DNA of 7,915 nt from Maribacter sp. Lineage in GTDB: Bacteria; Bacteroidota; Bacteroidia; Flavobacteriales; Flavobacteriaceae. Made by a program: the position numbers and the translations under genes. Each line of letters starts with the position of its first letter. Position 1 is the stretch's first letter. The notes beneath the pieces are model-generated. The model ran no database searches, was not told the origin of the DNA, and saw nothing but the letters and a program-made list of their open reading frames with translations. Of the stretch, positions 1 through 6,082 are shown piece after piece. The stretch is from positions 1 to 7,915 of the forward strand of contig JAHHKH010000062.1 in the NCBI GenBank assembly GCA_018679695.1, read 5' to 3'.

Positions 1-1
1 G

Positions 2-361
2 CTGTATGCCCAGGTAAAACGAAAGATTACCCATAGGAGTTTGCTTTTATTGTATACCAATTTTGAGCATATTTCGGCCTTAAAAAGGCAAATGCCCTTT
101 TTATTGGCCATGGCCAAAAAACATGTACTGGTAGTCATCTTTTTTGAGAATACCGAATTAGAGGAATTGATATCATCGGATGCCGAGGATCTACAAACCA
201 TATACCACAAAACCATTGCCGAAAAATTCTCGCTGGAAAAACGTTTGATGCAAAAAGAGCTAGAGCAGCATGGTATTCAAACAATTCTGACCAAACCCGA
301 ACAACTGACCATTAATACAATCAATAAATACCTGGAAATAAAGGCTAGGGGATTATTATAA
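2..361 (+). CDS. DUF58 domain protein, C-terminal fragment (5' end outside window)
   Basis: The reading frame is open from the left edge (first full codon at base 2) to TAA at 359-361, giving about 119 residues of a C-terminus. A TTG at 41 could be read as a start, but the frame continues unbroken upstream with family-like sequence (LYAQVKRKITHRSLLLLYTNFE), so this is a truncated gene and not a small ORF. The stretches RSLLLLYTNFEHIS, KKHVLVVIFFENTELE and the closing NKYLEIKARG are what I know from the C-terminal, VWA-like part of Bacteroidota DUF58 proteins of roughly 440 residues. Members of this family are usually membrane-anchored and encoded beside a MoxR AAA ATPase; their biochemical role is poorly defined. 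The MoxR partner would be expected upstream, outside this window. Family assignment is firm; function is not. Confidence 0.9.
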   Translation: MYAQVKRKITHRSLLLLYTNFEHISALKRQMPFLLAMAKKHVLVVIFFENTELEELISSDAEDLQTIYHKTIAEKFSLEKRLMQKELEQHGIQTILTKPEQLTINTINKYLEIKARGLL

Positions 362-442
362 ATCACTCCCAATATTATCGATTGAGATTACGATTTCACG
401 AAGATCTTTTCCAATCCCCGTCACCCGTGCTGTGATTTTTGG

Positions 443-450
443 TAACTTTA
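443..450 (+). promoter_or_regulatory. candidate -7 element upstream of the SDR gene
   Basis: TAACTTTA matches the Bacteroidota -7 consensus TAnnTTTG at all but the last base. It would place transcription start near 455 and a short leader of about 25 nt before the ATG at 480. No good -33 TTTG is visible at the expected distance. The promoter is therefore weakly supported, but it favours the ATG at 480 over the GTG at 432. Confidence 0.3.
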
Positions 451-479
451 GCAATAGCATCGATCAAAACTATTACCTC

Positions 480-1421
480 ATGCAAACTATACTGGGATCT
501 GGTGGAATCATCGCTACCGAATTGGCAAGGTCACTCACCGAATTTACTACTGATCTACGATTGGTTAGTCGCAATCCAACGAAAGTAAATCACACAGACG
601 AAATAGTTTCGGCCGACCTTTTAAACGAAAAAGAGGTCAATAAAGCAGTACAGGATTCTTCCGTGGTGTATGTGACCATTGGTTTTCCATACAGTGCCAG
701 AACCTGGCAAAAGACCTGGCCGGTATTTATGCGCAATGTTATTTCCGCCTGTGCCGAACACAATGCCAAATTGGTGTTTTTTGACAATATCTATATGTAC
801 GATGCAGACCACTTAAATGGAATGACAGAGGATACGCCGATTAATCCGCCCAGCAAAAAAGGAAAGGTAAGGGCAGAGCTCGTACAAATGATCATGGAAG
901 AGGTGAAAAATGGAAAGCTTACCGCACTTATTGCCCGTTGTGCGGATTATTATGGCCCTGGCATTAAGCGAAACGGGATGCTCAGGGAGACCGTCTTTAA
1001 AAATCTGGCACAAGGAAAAAAAGCGAATTGGATGGGAAGCATCAACTGCAAACATTCATTCACTTATACGCGCGATGCTGGAAAAGCTACCGCGATTCTT
1101 GGAAATACCAATGATGCCTACAATCAAGTTTGGCATTTGCCCACAGCGAAAAATCCTTATACCGGTAAAGAATGGATAATGACCATCGCTCAGGAAATGG
1201 GCGTTGCACCTAAGTATCAGGTAGCACCTAAACTTCTGGTCCGATTATTGGGATTATTTATGCCTATTATGAAAGAAATGGTAGAGATGCTCTATCAATA
1301 TGATCGTGATTATGTTTTTAATAGTGATAAATTCGTCAAACGCTTCAAAATTTCACCTACACCCTATTTGGAAGGAATACGTGAAATTATTAAAACCGAT
1401 TACAGCAGCGTAGGCAATTAA
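480..1421 (+). CDS. NAD(P)-binding SDR / epimerase-dehydratase-like protein with atypical active site
   Basis: This 313-residue protein has the plan of an extended or atypical short-chain dehydrogenase. It opens directly with a Rossmann beta-strand and glycine turn (TILGSGGIIATEL, residues 3-15). An SxD-type second strand follows (VSADLLN, 43-49), then the conserved FFDNIYMY strand (100-107) and the TEDTP.NP segment (117-123). RCADYYGPG (153-161) is the usual post-catalytic R.xxxxYGP motif. The ATG at 480 is preferred over the in-frame GTG at 432 because the Rossmann fold then starts at residue 3, as is normal, and the extra 16 residues look unstructured. Where canonical members have YxxxK after the TED.P.NP segment, this one reads SKKGKVR (125-131), with no Tyr or matching Lys. 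It may therefore be an atypical SDR: a redox enzyme using other residues, or an NAD(P)H-binding protein. The substrate is unknown. Pirin follows after 29 bp and is probably co-transcribed. Confidence 0.85.
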   Translation: MQTILGSGGIIATELARSLTEFTTDLRLVSRNPTKVNHTDEIVSADLLNEKEVNKAVQDSSVVYVTIGFPYSARTWQKTWPVFMRNVISACAEHNAKLVFFDNIYMYDADHLNGMTEDTPINPPSKKGKVRAELVQMIMEEVKNGKLTALIARCADYYGPGIKRNGMLRETVFKNLAQGKKANWMGSINCKHSFTYTRDAGKATAILGNTNDAYNQVWHLPTAKNPYTGKEWIMTIAQEMGVAPKYQVAPKLLVRLLGLFMPIMKEMVEMLYQYDRDYVFNSDKFVKRFKISPTPYLEGIREIIKTDYSSVGN

Positions 1422-1450
1422 TAATAACCAAATCCAAAATTGGGATACGA

Positions 1451-2164
1451 ATGAAAACAGTTTTACACAAGGCCGAAACAAGGGGATACGCCGACCACGG
1501 TTGGTTGAACTCCCATCATAGTTTTAGTTTCGCCAGTTACCAAAATCCTGAACGAATGAACTTTGGGGTATTACGGGTACTCAATGATGATGTTGTCTCT
1601 GAGGCAAGGGGTTTCGGCACCCATCCACATCGAAATATGGAAATCATTTCAATACCCCTGGAAGGTGACCTACAGCATATGGATAATATGGGCAACTCCA
1701 CTGTAATAAGAGAAGGGGACGTACAGGTGATGAGTGCCGGAACGGGAATACAACACAGCGAGTACAACAAAAACAAAGATCGCCCTGTAAAATTTTTACA
1801 GATTTGGATACTCCCTAATAAAATAGATGTGGAACCCCGTTACGACCAAATTTCACTACGGGATATTGAAAAGAAAAATGAATTGTACCAGATACTTTCA
1901 CCAAATCCAAAAGACCAAGGGGTATGGATCCACCAAGATGCTTGGTTTCATTTAGGGGATTTTGAACAAGGGGTCAAAAGCAACTATTCACTAATGAATA
2001 AAGAAAATGGGGTGTATGTTTTTGTTTTGGAAGGTAAACTGGAAATCAACGGTCAATTATTGGGAAAAAGGGATGCTTGTGGTTTTTGGGATCTATCGCA
2101 ACTCGATATAACTGTTTTAAGTCCCGCCAAAATACTGCTGATGGAAGTACCGATGCAACTTTAA
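1451..2164 (+). CDS. pirin family protein (bicupin)
   Basis: This 237-residue protein is a full-length bacterial pirin/YhhW-type cupin. It has the N-terminal signature HHSFSFASY (22-30) and MNFGVLRVLNDD (36-47). The metal-binding cupin motif is GTHPHRNMEIIS (56-67, ligands H58 and H60), completed by AGTGIQHSEYN (96-106, ligands H102 and E104). All four expected ligands are present, so it should bind one Fe or similar metal. A second, degenerate cupin domain fills residues about 140-237. Some bacterial pirins have quercetin 2,3-dioxygenase activity and others act as redox-responsive partners of other proteins; the sequence does not tell which applies here. ATG at 1451 is the first start in frame and precedes the conserved start of the family. 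It lies 29 bp after the SDR gene without an evident promoter, suggesting an operon. Its stop overlaps that of the convergent minus-strand gene. Confidence 0.93.
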   Translation: MKTVLHKAETRGYADHGWLNSHHSFSFASYQNPERMNFGVLRVLNDDVVSEARGFGTHPHRNMEIISIPLEGDLQHMDNMGNSTVIREGDVQVMSAGTGIQHSEYNKNKDRPVKFLQIWILPNKIDVEPRYDQISLRDIEKKNELYQILSPNPKDQGVWIHQDAWFHLGDFEQGVKSNYSLMNKENGVYVFVLEGKLEINGQLLGKRDACGFWDLSQLDITVLSPAKILLMEVPMQL

Positions 2165-2517
2165 TACAAAGCGAGTGTCAACTGTTTTCGCTTGCGTCGT
2201 TTTTTCCCCGAGAACAAATCTATAGTCACACCTACCGTGACCCCTCCGAGGACGGTAGCACCAAGATCCGCATTATCCCAAGTATTGCTGTTTTTTTTAT
2301 CTAACGATTCTTTGGCAAGACCCACCAATAAACTGGTACCCACAGCCCCTGCAAAAGTCCATGCGCGATCACCATCGGATATTTCACTCGCCAACAACCC
2401 ACCTACCGCCCCGCTCAGAGCGCCGGCACCGAAATGCAAAAGCTTATCGTTTTCCACTTGGGCATGGAGCTGTGCCAAAAAACAAAAGAAAATAATCTGT
2501 ACGAGCGTATTTTTCAT
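2161..2517 (-). CDS. small exported, glycine-rich membrane-associated protein (YfiM/DUF2279-like pattern)
   Basis: The protein has 118 residues counting from the ATG at 2517. An upstream in-frame ATG at 2556 would add 13 residues before the signal peptide and is less likely. Residues 1-20 (MKNTLVQIIFFCFLAQLHAQ) are a typical Bacteroidota signal peptide, probably cleaved before the Gln of HAQ. The mature part begins DKLLHFGAGALSG, followed by Gly/Ala-rich hydrophobic stretches (about 31-40, 52-66 and 86-101). Between them are AKES.D and ADLGATVLGG, and the tail is basic (GKKRRKRKQ). The order DK..HF / KE..D / DL.A...G is what I recall from YfiM/DUF2279-type small envelope proteins; I offer this as resemblance, not a firm assignment. 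Cellular role is unknown. The stop codon (2161-2163) shares a TTAA with the pirin stop on the other strand, so the two transcripts must overlap at their 3' ends. Confidence 0.75.
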   Translation of the reverse strand: MKNTLVQIIFFCFLAQLHAQVENDKLLHFGAGALSGAVGGLLASEISDGDRAWTFAGAVGTSLLVGLAKESLDKKNSNTWDNADLGATVLGGVTVGVTIDLFSGKKRRKRKQLTLALY

Positions 2518-2525
2518 CGTACGTA

Positions 2526-2557
2526 TAAAGGTAATTAGAACGTGAAAATGATGCAAA
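2526..2557 (-). promoter_or_regulatory. candidate promoter of the small exported protein gene
   Basis: Read on the minus strand, TTTG (2557-2554) is followed by 20 bp and TACCTTTA (2533-2526). This fits the Bacteroidota TTTG-N19-21-TAnnTTTG pattern except for the last base. Transcription would start around 2520-2522, leaving only a few nucleotides before the ATG at 2517, so the mRNA would be almost leaderless. Confidence 0.4.
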
Positions 2558-2591
2558 CCCTGTCAAGATAATCAACCTAAGATAATCCAAT

Positions 2592-2610
2592 AAGGAATCT
2601 ATGATTCCTT
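2592..2610. repeat. perfect 8-bp stem hairpin (terminator-like)
   Basis: AAGGAATC (2592-2599) and GATTCCTT (2603-2610) are exact inverted copies around a 3-nt TAT loop, followed by TT. On either strand it resembles a short intrinsic terminator, but no gene ends close by: the nearest genes point away from it. It may belong to an unannotated RNA or be left over from a lost gene. Confidence 0.45.
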
Positions 2611-2726
2611 TTACCCCATAAAACGTAGAATAGATTACAAAAGCTCCGAATGACAGGAGAACTTGTTCGACGCGGAGCATTGGAATGGGTATTCCATCAG
2701 TATCGGAAAAATTCCTCGTTTTGGGC

Positions 2727-2770
2727 TTCTTTTCTTTGGTACCGTTACTTTGGACAAGCAAAGAAACGAA
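2727..2770. repeat. imperfect 12-bp inverted repeat around a 20-nt centre
   Basis: TTCTTTTCTTTG (2727-2738) pairs with CAAAGAAACGAA (2759-2770) at 11 of 12 positions. The centre contains GGTACC and two CTTTGG(T)AC copies (from 2734 and 2748). From memory, similar CAAAGAAACGAA-type sequences recur between genes in Flavobacteria, which would make this one copy of a dispersed repeat. That recollection is not proof, and only this copy is in the window. Confidence 0.4.
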
Positions 2771-2843
2771 CAAGGATTGGTACAACTTCAACTTGCCCGA
2801 CTTACTGCCACCCAACTAATAACAGGGAAGGGTACCCAAGACC

Positions 2844-2872
2844 ATTGAAAAAAAATAAAATCCCTATCTTCA
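2844..2872 (+). promoter_or_regulatory. candidate promoter of the glutamyltranspeptidase gene
   Basis: ATTG (2844-2847), 17 bp that are mostly A, then TATCTTCA (2865-2872) resembles the Bacteroidota TTTG / TAnnTTTG promoter with a slightly short spacer and two changes in the -7 box. It would give a leader of about 25 nt before the ATG at 2903. Confidence 0.35.
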
Positions 2873-2902
2873 ACCACAGTCAAATAATCAACCCACAATT
2901 GC

Positions 2903-4588
2903 ATGAATTCAAAAGTAGCCTGCCTTTACTTCCTATCACTAATCCTATTCACCACACAACTTTTTGCCCAAACCTATGCCCGAAATGGCATGGTAGTTTC
3001 TGCGAACAAATTATCTTCGGAAACCGGGGTAGATATCTTAAAAAAAGGGGGTAATGCCGTTGATGCAGCCGTTGCTACAGCTTTTTCCCTTGCCGTGACC
3101 CTGCCTTCCGCCGGGAACATTGGTGGAGGTGGATTCATCGTTTTCATGACTGCCGAGGGTAAAGTTACGACCATCGATTTTCGTGAAAAAGCACCCCTTG
3201 CGGCAACGAATGATATGTATCTTGATGATAAGGGAAGACTTATTGACGATAGCAACCATAACAGCATAAAGGCCATTGGCGTTCCAGGTACCGTAGCCGG
3301 ACTTTACAAGGCACATCGGCAATACGGCAAACTGCCATGGGCCACCTTGGTTCAACCTGCCATTGATCAAGCCAAAAACGGATTTCCATTTAATTGGTCG
3401 CTCTTGACTGCTGCAGAACGATTTACAGCATCAGGGAATAAATACCCTTTTATGGATGCCTATTTCCGGAATGGAACAGGTGATGTGTTACAACCTGATG
3501 AGCTCTGGAAACAACCACAACTCGGAACAACTCTGGAACTTATTCGCGATAAAGGCCAAGATGGTTTCTACAAAGGGGAAGTTGCTAAAAAAATCGCCAA
3601 ATGGATGAAGGCCAATGGGGGTATTATCACCAAAAAAGATCTAAGAAAATACAAGGCTATTGAGCGAAAGCCCATCACGGGAAGCTATAAGGACTATAAA
3701 ATCTATTCCATGCCACCTCCAAGTTCTGGTGGCGTGGCCCTTATTGAGATGATGAACTTGATGGAGTTGGCCAATCATCAGGAAATCGAGTTCAATTCAA
3801 CCACCTATGTGCATTTGGTCGCCGAGGTCATGCGCCGGGCCTTTGCCGATCGTGCCGAGCATTTGGGCGATCCCGATTTTAACCTGCATATGCCACTCGA
3901 AAAACTGACTTCCAAGGCATTCGCGAAAAAACGTTTTGAGGCGATTGATATGACCCGCGCCTCGGTCAGCGATTCCACAAAATTCGGACAGCTTTATGAT
4001 GGGGATAGTACCACCCACTTGTCGGTGATGGACAAGGAAGGGAACGCCGTTTCGCTCACCTATACCTTGGAATATGGCTATGGATCAAAAATGGGCTCCC
4101 CGGAATTGGGTTTTATATTCAATAATGAAATGGGCGATTTTAATCCACAGCCGGGCATCACCAAAACAAACGGACAAATAGGCACCGCTCCTAATCTAGT
4201 AGCGCCCGAAAAACGAATGCTCTCAAGTATGACACCTACGATAGTAAGCAAGAATGGTAAGCCCTACCTGGTCATTGGCAGTCCCGGGGGAAGGACCATT
4301 ATAAATACGGTATTCCAAACTGTTTTCAATGTTTTGGAATACGATATGCGCATCGACAAGGCCATTGAAGCACTTAAAATACACCACCAATGGTTACCCG
4401 ATCGTATCATCTATGAACAGCACCTCTTGTCGCCAGATACACGCAAAGCACTTGAGGCCATGGGACATACATTGACCGGCTACGGTAATTTGGGAGCCCT
4501 GATGGGTATTACTTATGACCCGGAAAAAAATGTATTCACAGGAGCCGCTGATTCTTCCAGGCCCGATGGCGGGGCGGTCGGTTACTAA
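2903..4588 (+). CDS. ggt: gamma-glutamyltranspeptidase (glutathione hydrolase), exported
   Basis: This full-length 561-residue precursor belongs to the Ntn-hydrolase family. It cleaves the gamma-glutamyl bond of glutathione and related compounds, or transfers the glutamyl group, in the periplasm. Residues 1-22 are a signal peptide (hydrophobic to LFA, cleavage before Q23). The large subunit would run to D368-S369 and the small subunit starts at the catalytic Thr370 in GDS-TTHLSVMD, the site of autoproteolysis. By comparison with E. coli Ggt, substrate residues are kept: R94 in DFREKAP (E. coli R114), E409 and D412 in NNEMGDF (Q430/D433), S441-S442 in LSSMTPT, and G462-G463 in SPGG. The E. coli N411 position is Glu390 (TLEYGYG), as in the Bacillus enzyme. 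A lid-loop segment (about 417-431) is present, unlike Bacillus. The ATG at 2903 is chosen because it begins the signal peptide. It appears monocistronic. Confidence 0.96.
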   Translation: MNSKVACLYFLSLILFTTQLFAQTYARNGMVVSANKLSSETGVDILKKGGNAVDAAVATAFSLAVTLPSAGNIGGGGFIVFMTAEGKVTTIDFREKAPLAATNDMYLDDKGRLIDDSNHNSIKAIGVPGTVAGLYKAHRQYGKLPWATLVQPAIDQAKNGFPFNWSLLTAAERFTASGNKYPFMDAYFRNGTGDVLQPDELWKQPQLGTTLELIRDKGQDGFYKGEVAKKIAKWMKANGGIITKKDLRKYKAIERKPITGSYKDYKIYSMPPPSSGGVALIEMMNLMELANHQEIEFNSTTYVHLVAEVMRRAFADRAEHLGDPDFNLHMPLEKLTSKAFAKKRFEAIDMTRASVSDSTKFGQLYDGDSTTHLSVMDKEGNAVSLTYTLEYGYGSKMGSPELGFIFNNEMGDFNPQPGITKTNGQIGTAPNLVAPEKRMLSSMTPTIVSKNGKPYLVIGSPGGRTIINTVFQTVFNVLEYDMRIDKAIEALKIHHQWLPDRIIYEQHLLSPDTRKALEAMGHTLTGYGNLGALMGITYDPEKNVFTGAADSSRPDGGAVGY

Positions 4589-4616
4589 ATCTTCCCTAAC
4601 ATGATGAATAACATAC

Positions 4617-4635
4617 TTCTTCTTTATCTGAAGAA
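4617..4635 (+). terminator. weak AT-rich hairpin after ggt
   Basis: TTCTTC (4617-4622) and GAAGAA (4630-4635) form a 6-bp stem with a 7-nt loop, 28 bp after the ggt stop. No clear U-tract follows, so its role as terminator is uncertain. It is the only hairpin between ggt and the padR promoter. Confidence 0.25.
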
Positions 4636-4654
4636 ATAAAATAGTTCCATAAAA

Positions 4655-4686
4655 TTTGTTTTTTAATACGATTCGTATTATTTTCG
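4655..4686 (+). promoter_or_regulatory. promoter of the padR / membrane protein operon
   Basis: TTTG (4655-4658), a 20-bp spacer, then TATTTTCG (4679-4686) matches the Bacteroidota -33/-7 pattern at every fixed position except one. Transcription would start near 4690, about 15 nt before the ATG. The spacer is almost filled by one 17-bp palindrome and the start region by a second, so the promoter looks repressible. Confidence 0.55.
4664..4680. promoter_or_regulatory. palindromic operator 1 (padR promoter spacer)
   Basis: TAATACGATTCGTATTA is a perfect 17-bp palindrome (8-bp arms, central T) lying between the -33 and -7 elements. The core TACGA-N-TCGTA recurs 23 bp downstream. A dimeric regulator bound here would block RNA polymerase. 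The likely ligand is the PadR protein encoded just downstream, inferred from position. Confidence 0.65.
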
Positions 4687-4703
4687 TAGTACGAATCGTA
4701 TTA
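4687..4703. promoter_or_regulatory. palindromic operator 2 (over the start of transcription)
   Basis: TAGTACGAATCGTATTA is palindromic apart from one pair in each 8-bp arm (G at 4689 against T at 4701). It differs from operator 1 at only two positions: G for A at position 3 and the central base. Its centre is 23 bp, about two helical turns, from that of operator 1, so two dimers could sit on the same face. It ends 2 bp before the padR ATG. Confidence 0.65.
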
Positions 4704-4705
4704 TT

Positions 4706-5263
4706 ATGAAAAAAACAAACGTACCTAAGATAACATCACTCGACTATGCCATTCTTGGATTGATAAATCAAGAACCACTAACCGGGTATGGCATAAGAAA
4801 GCAATTTGAAACCACTGCAATTGGTAACTACAGTAGCAGTCCAGGGGCCGTTTACCCTGCCCTTGATCGCTTGAAAAAGTCAGGTTTGGTTATTAAATCC
4901 TTGTTGAAAAATCAAAATAAAGAGAAATTCAGTTGTACCCCAAAAGGAAAAGATACCTTGAAAAAATGGTTATTACAGCCCGTCGAAATAAATGATATTG
5001 CAAAAAACCTTGACGAACTCCTTTTAAAGTTCGCCTTCATGGACAAACTCTTGACCAAGGGTCAAAAACTCGACTTTTTAAAGTCTTTTCAAAATCAGCT
5101 TAAAATCTATTTAGAGGAACTCAAGGCATTTCATACACAGGAAGGGGCCGGTATTCCTTTGAATGCCAGATTGGCCTTTGAACATGGCCTGGTATGTTAT
5201 TCCGCAACTTATAAATGGTGCAAGAACGCCATTAATACAATTCGCAATCATCAAGAAAAATAA
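4706..5263 (+). CDS. PadR family transcriptional regulator
   Basis: This is a 185-residue winged-helix regulator. Residues 13-62 carry the PadR signature: LDYAILGLINQEPLTGYGIRK, then the recognition-helix region SSPGAVYPALDRLKKSGLV (44-62). The beta-wing (about 65-80) and CTPKGKDTLKKWL (77-89) follow. Residues about 100-180 are the helical C-terminal dimerisation/effector part of the longer PadR (Vir-type) group, including RLAFEHGLVCYSATYKW. PadR proteins are usually repressors released by a small molecule. Here two TACGA-N-TCGTA palindromes cover its own promoter, so autorepression is the natural inference. A membrane-protein gene starts 12 bp after its stop, a common arrangement in which PadR controls an exporter or stress-response membrane protein. 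The ATG at 4706 fits both the promoter and the family's N-terminus. The inducer is unknown. Confidence 0.9.
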   Translation: MKKTNVPKITSLDYAILGLINQEPLTGYGIRKQFETTAIGNYSSSPGAVYPALDRLKKSGLVIKSLLKNQNKEKFSCTPKGKDTLKKWLLQPVEINDIAKNLDELLLKFAFMDKLLTKGQKLDFLKSFQNQLKIYLEELKAFHTQEGAGIPLNARLAFEHGLVCYSATYKWCKNAINTIRNHQEK

Positions 5264-5275
5264 AGTCAAAACGTC

Positions 5276-6082
5276 ATGAAAACCAATATATGGATCAAAT
5301 CGGCCCTAGGCACCCTGTTGCTCACAGCACTTTTCGCTTTACTCGATTTAGTTTTTAATCACTCACAAGACCCCAACACGCTTCTATGGGATATAGTTGC
5401 CAACTTTATGATTGCCCTGCTTCTGGGTTACTATATCATCAGTTCAAGGCTGAACGGTTTAAAACTTGGTATTGCGGTATTCCTAATTTATTTTATGATC
5501 GGCCACTTCAGTACACTGATAGAGGCCTACATTTTCAATGTGACCGATCGGGAACGAACCACAATAGAGATTCTTAAGGGTCTTATGGCCTCAGCGATAT
5601 TTTGCCCATTGTATCTATTGCTGTTCAAGAACCGCCAGGAAACAGAATCAACAAAATTCAAAGAACGTACATTTTTTAGTTGGCTTTGGAGAATATTGGC
5701 GGCCAACTTCCTATATCTCATTTTTTATATCACTGCCGGACTTATCTTGAGTTTTGTATTTCCGCAATTAATGGATTTCTATGAGGGGAAAATTCCACCT
5801 TTTGATGTCATGATAAAGACCCAGTTGTATGTTAGGGGGTTTATCTTCATAGGTATTGCTATTCTAATTCTACGTACCCTAAACCTTTCCCTGACCAAAA
5901 AAGTAGTGTTCATAGGCCTTGTGTTCTCCATTTTGGGGGGCATAGCACCCCTTATTCAGCCTACAGAGCTCATGCCGGGTTATATACGTCTCGGACATGG
6001 TGTTGAAGTGGGTATTTCGAATTTTATTTATGGCTTTGTGATTGGTTTCCTTCTGGGTCAAAAAACTTTGACATCATCTTGA
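5276..6082 (+). CDS. multi-pass membrane protein of unknown function, PadR-linked
   Basis: This 268-residue protein is almost wholly hydrophobic, with about eight predicted membrane helices: residues 9-27, 38-56, 63-87, 98-117, 137-162, 186-202, 208-227 and 245-261. A charged loop (118-136, NRQETESTKFKERTFF) separates two four-helix halves. The last loop and helix contain RLGHGVEVGISNFIYG (238-253), with one His and one Glu near the membrane surface, which may be functional. I do not recognise a transporter or enzyme family: there is no ABC, MFS, DMT or VanZ signature I can point to. It begins 12 bp after padR and has no promoter of its own, so it should be co-regulated and is probably the regulator's main target. 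It could be a small-molecule exporter or a membrane stress protein. That is inference from context only. Confidence 0.8.
   Translation: MKTNIWIKSALGTLLLTALFALLDLVFNHSQDPNTLLWDIVANFMIALLLGYYIISSRLNGLKLGIAVFLIYFMIGHFSTLIEAYIFNVTDRERTTIEILKGLMASAIFCPLYLLLFKNRQETESTKFKERTFFSWLWRILAANFLYLIFYITAGLILSFVFPQLMDFYEGKIPPFDVMIKTQLYVRGFIFIGIAILILRTLNLSLTKKVVFIGLVFSILGGIAPLIQPTELMPGYIRLGHGVEVGISNFIYGFVIGFLLGQKTLTSS

Larger units (their letters stand above)
2518..2902. other. 385-bp gene-free region rich in inverted repeats
   Basis: No open frame here looks like a gene: the ones present are short, overlap neighbouring genes and have no recognisable protein character. The left end holds the promoter of the minus-strand gene and the right end the presumed promoter of the glutamyltranspeptidase gene. 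Between them are several inverted repeats: AAGGAATC/GATTCCTT (2592-2610), GCTCCG/CGGAGC (2643-2678) enclosing GAAC/GTTC (2659-2668), TGGAAT/ATTCCA (2681-2696), and TTCTTTTCTTTG/CAAAGAAACGAA (2727-2770). There is also an 8-bp palindrome GGGTACCC (2830-2837). This could be a folded noncoding RNA, a decayed mobile or dispersed repeat, or simply divergent promoter DNA. Confidence 0.5.

Noticed and set aside
41..361. Short complete ORF starting at TTG 41
   Set aside because: The frame stays open upstream to the window edge with sequence typical of DUF58 proteins, so it is the end of a longer gene.
432..479. GTG at 432 as start of the SDR gene
   Set aside because: The extra 16 residues are not typical of the family, and the Rossmann fold begins right after the ATG at 480. 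The candidate -7 box at 443-450 would lie inside the longer version.
910..1179. 89-codon ORF inside the SDR gene
   Set aside because: It is an out-of-frame shadow of the SDR coding sequence without its own start signals or domain.
2169..2193. AAGCGA/TCGCTT hairpin after pirin as terminator
   Set aside because: The 6-bp stem has a long loop, lies within the coding region of the convergent gene, and is separated from the following T-run. Too weak to call.
2444..2815. 123-codon minus-strand ORF over the gene-free region
   Set aside because: It overlaps the signal-peptide end of the 2161-2517 gene in another frame, has no recognisable protein features, and its sequence is explained by the inverted repeats.
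2650..3054. 134-codon plus-strand ORF running into ggt
   Set aside because: It overlaps the start of ggt in another frame and its translation is low-quality, with scattered Pro, Asn and His and no domain.
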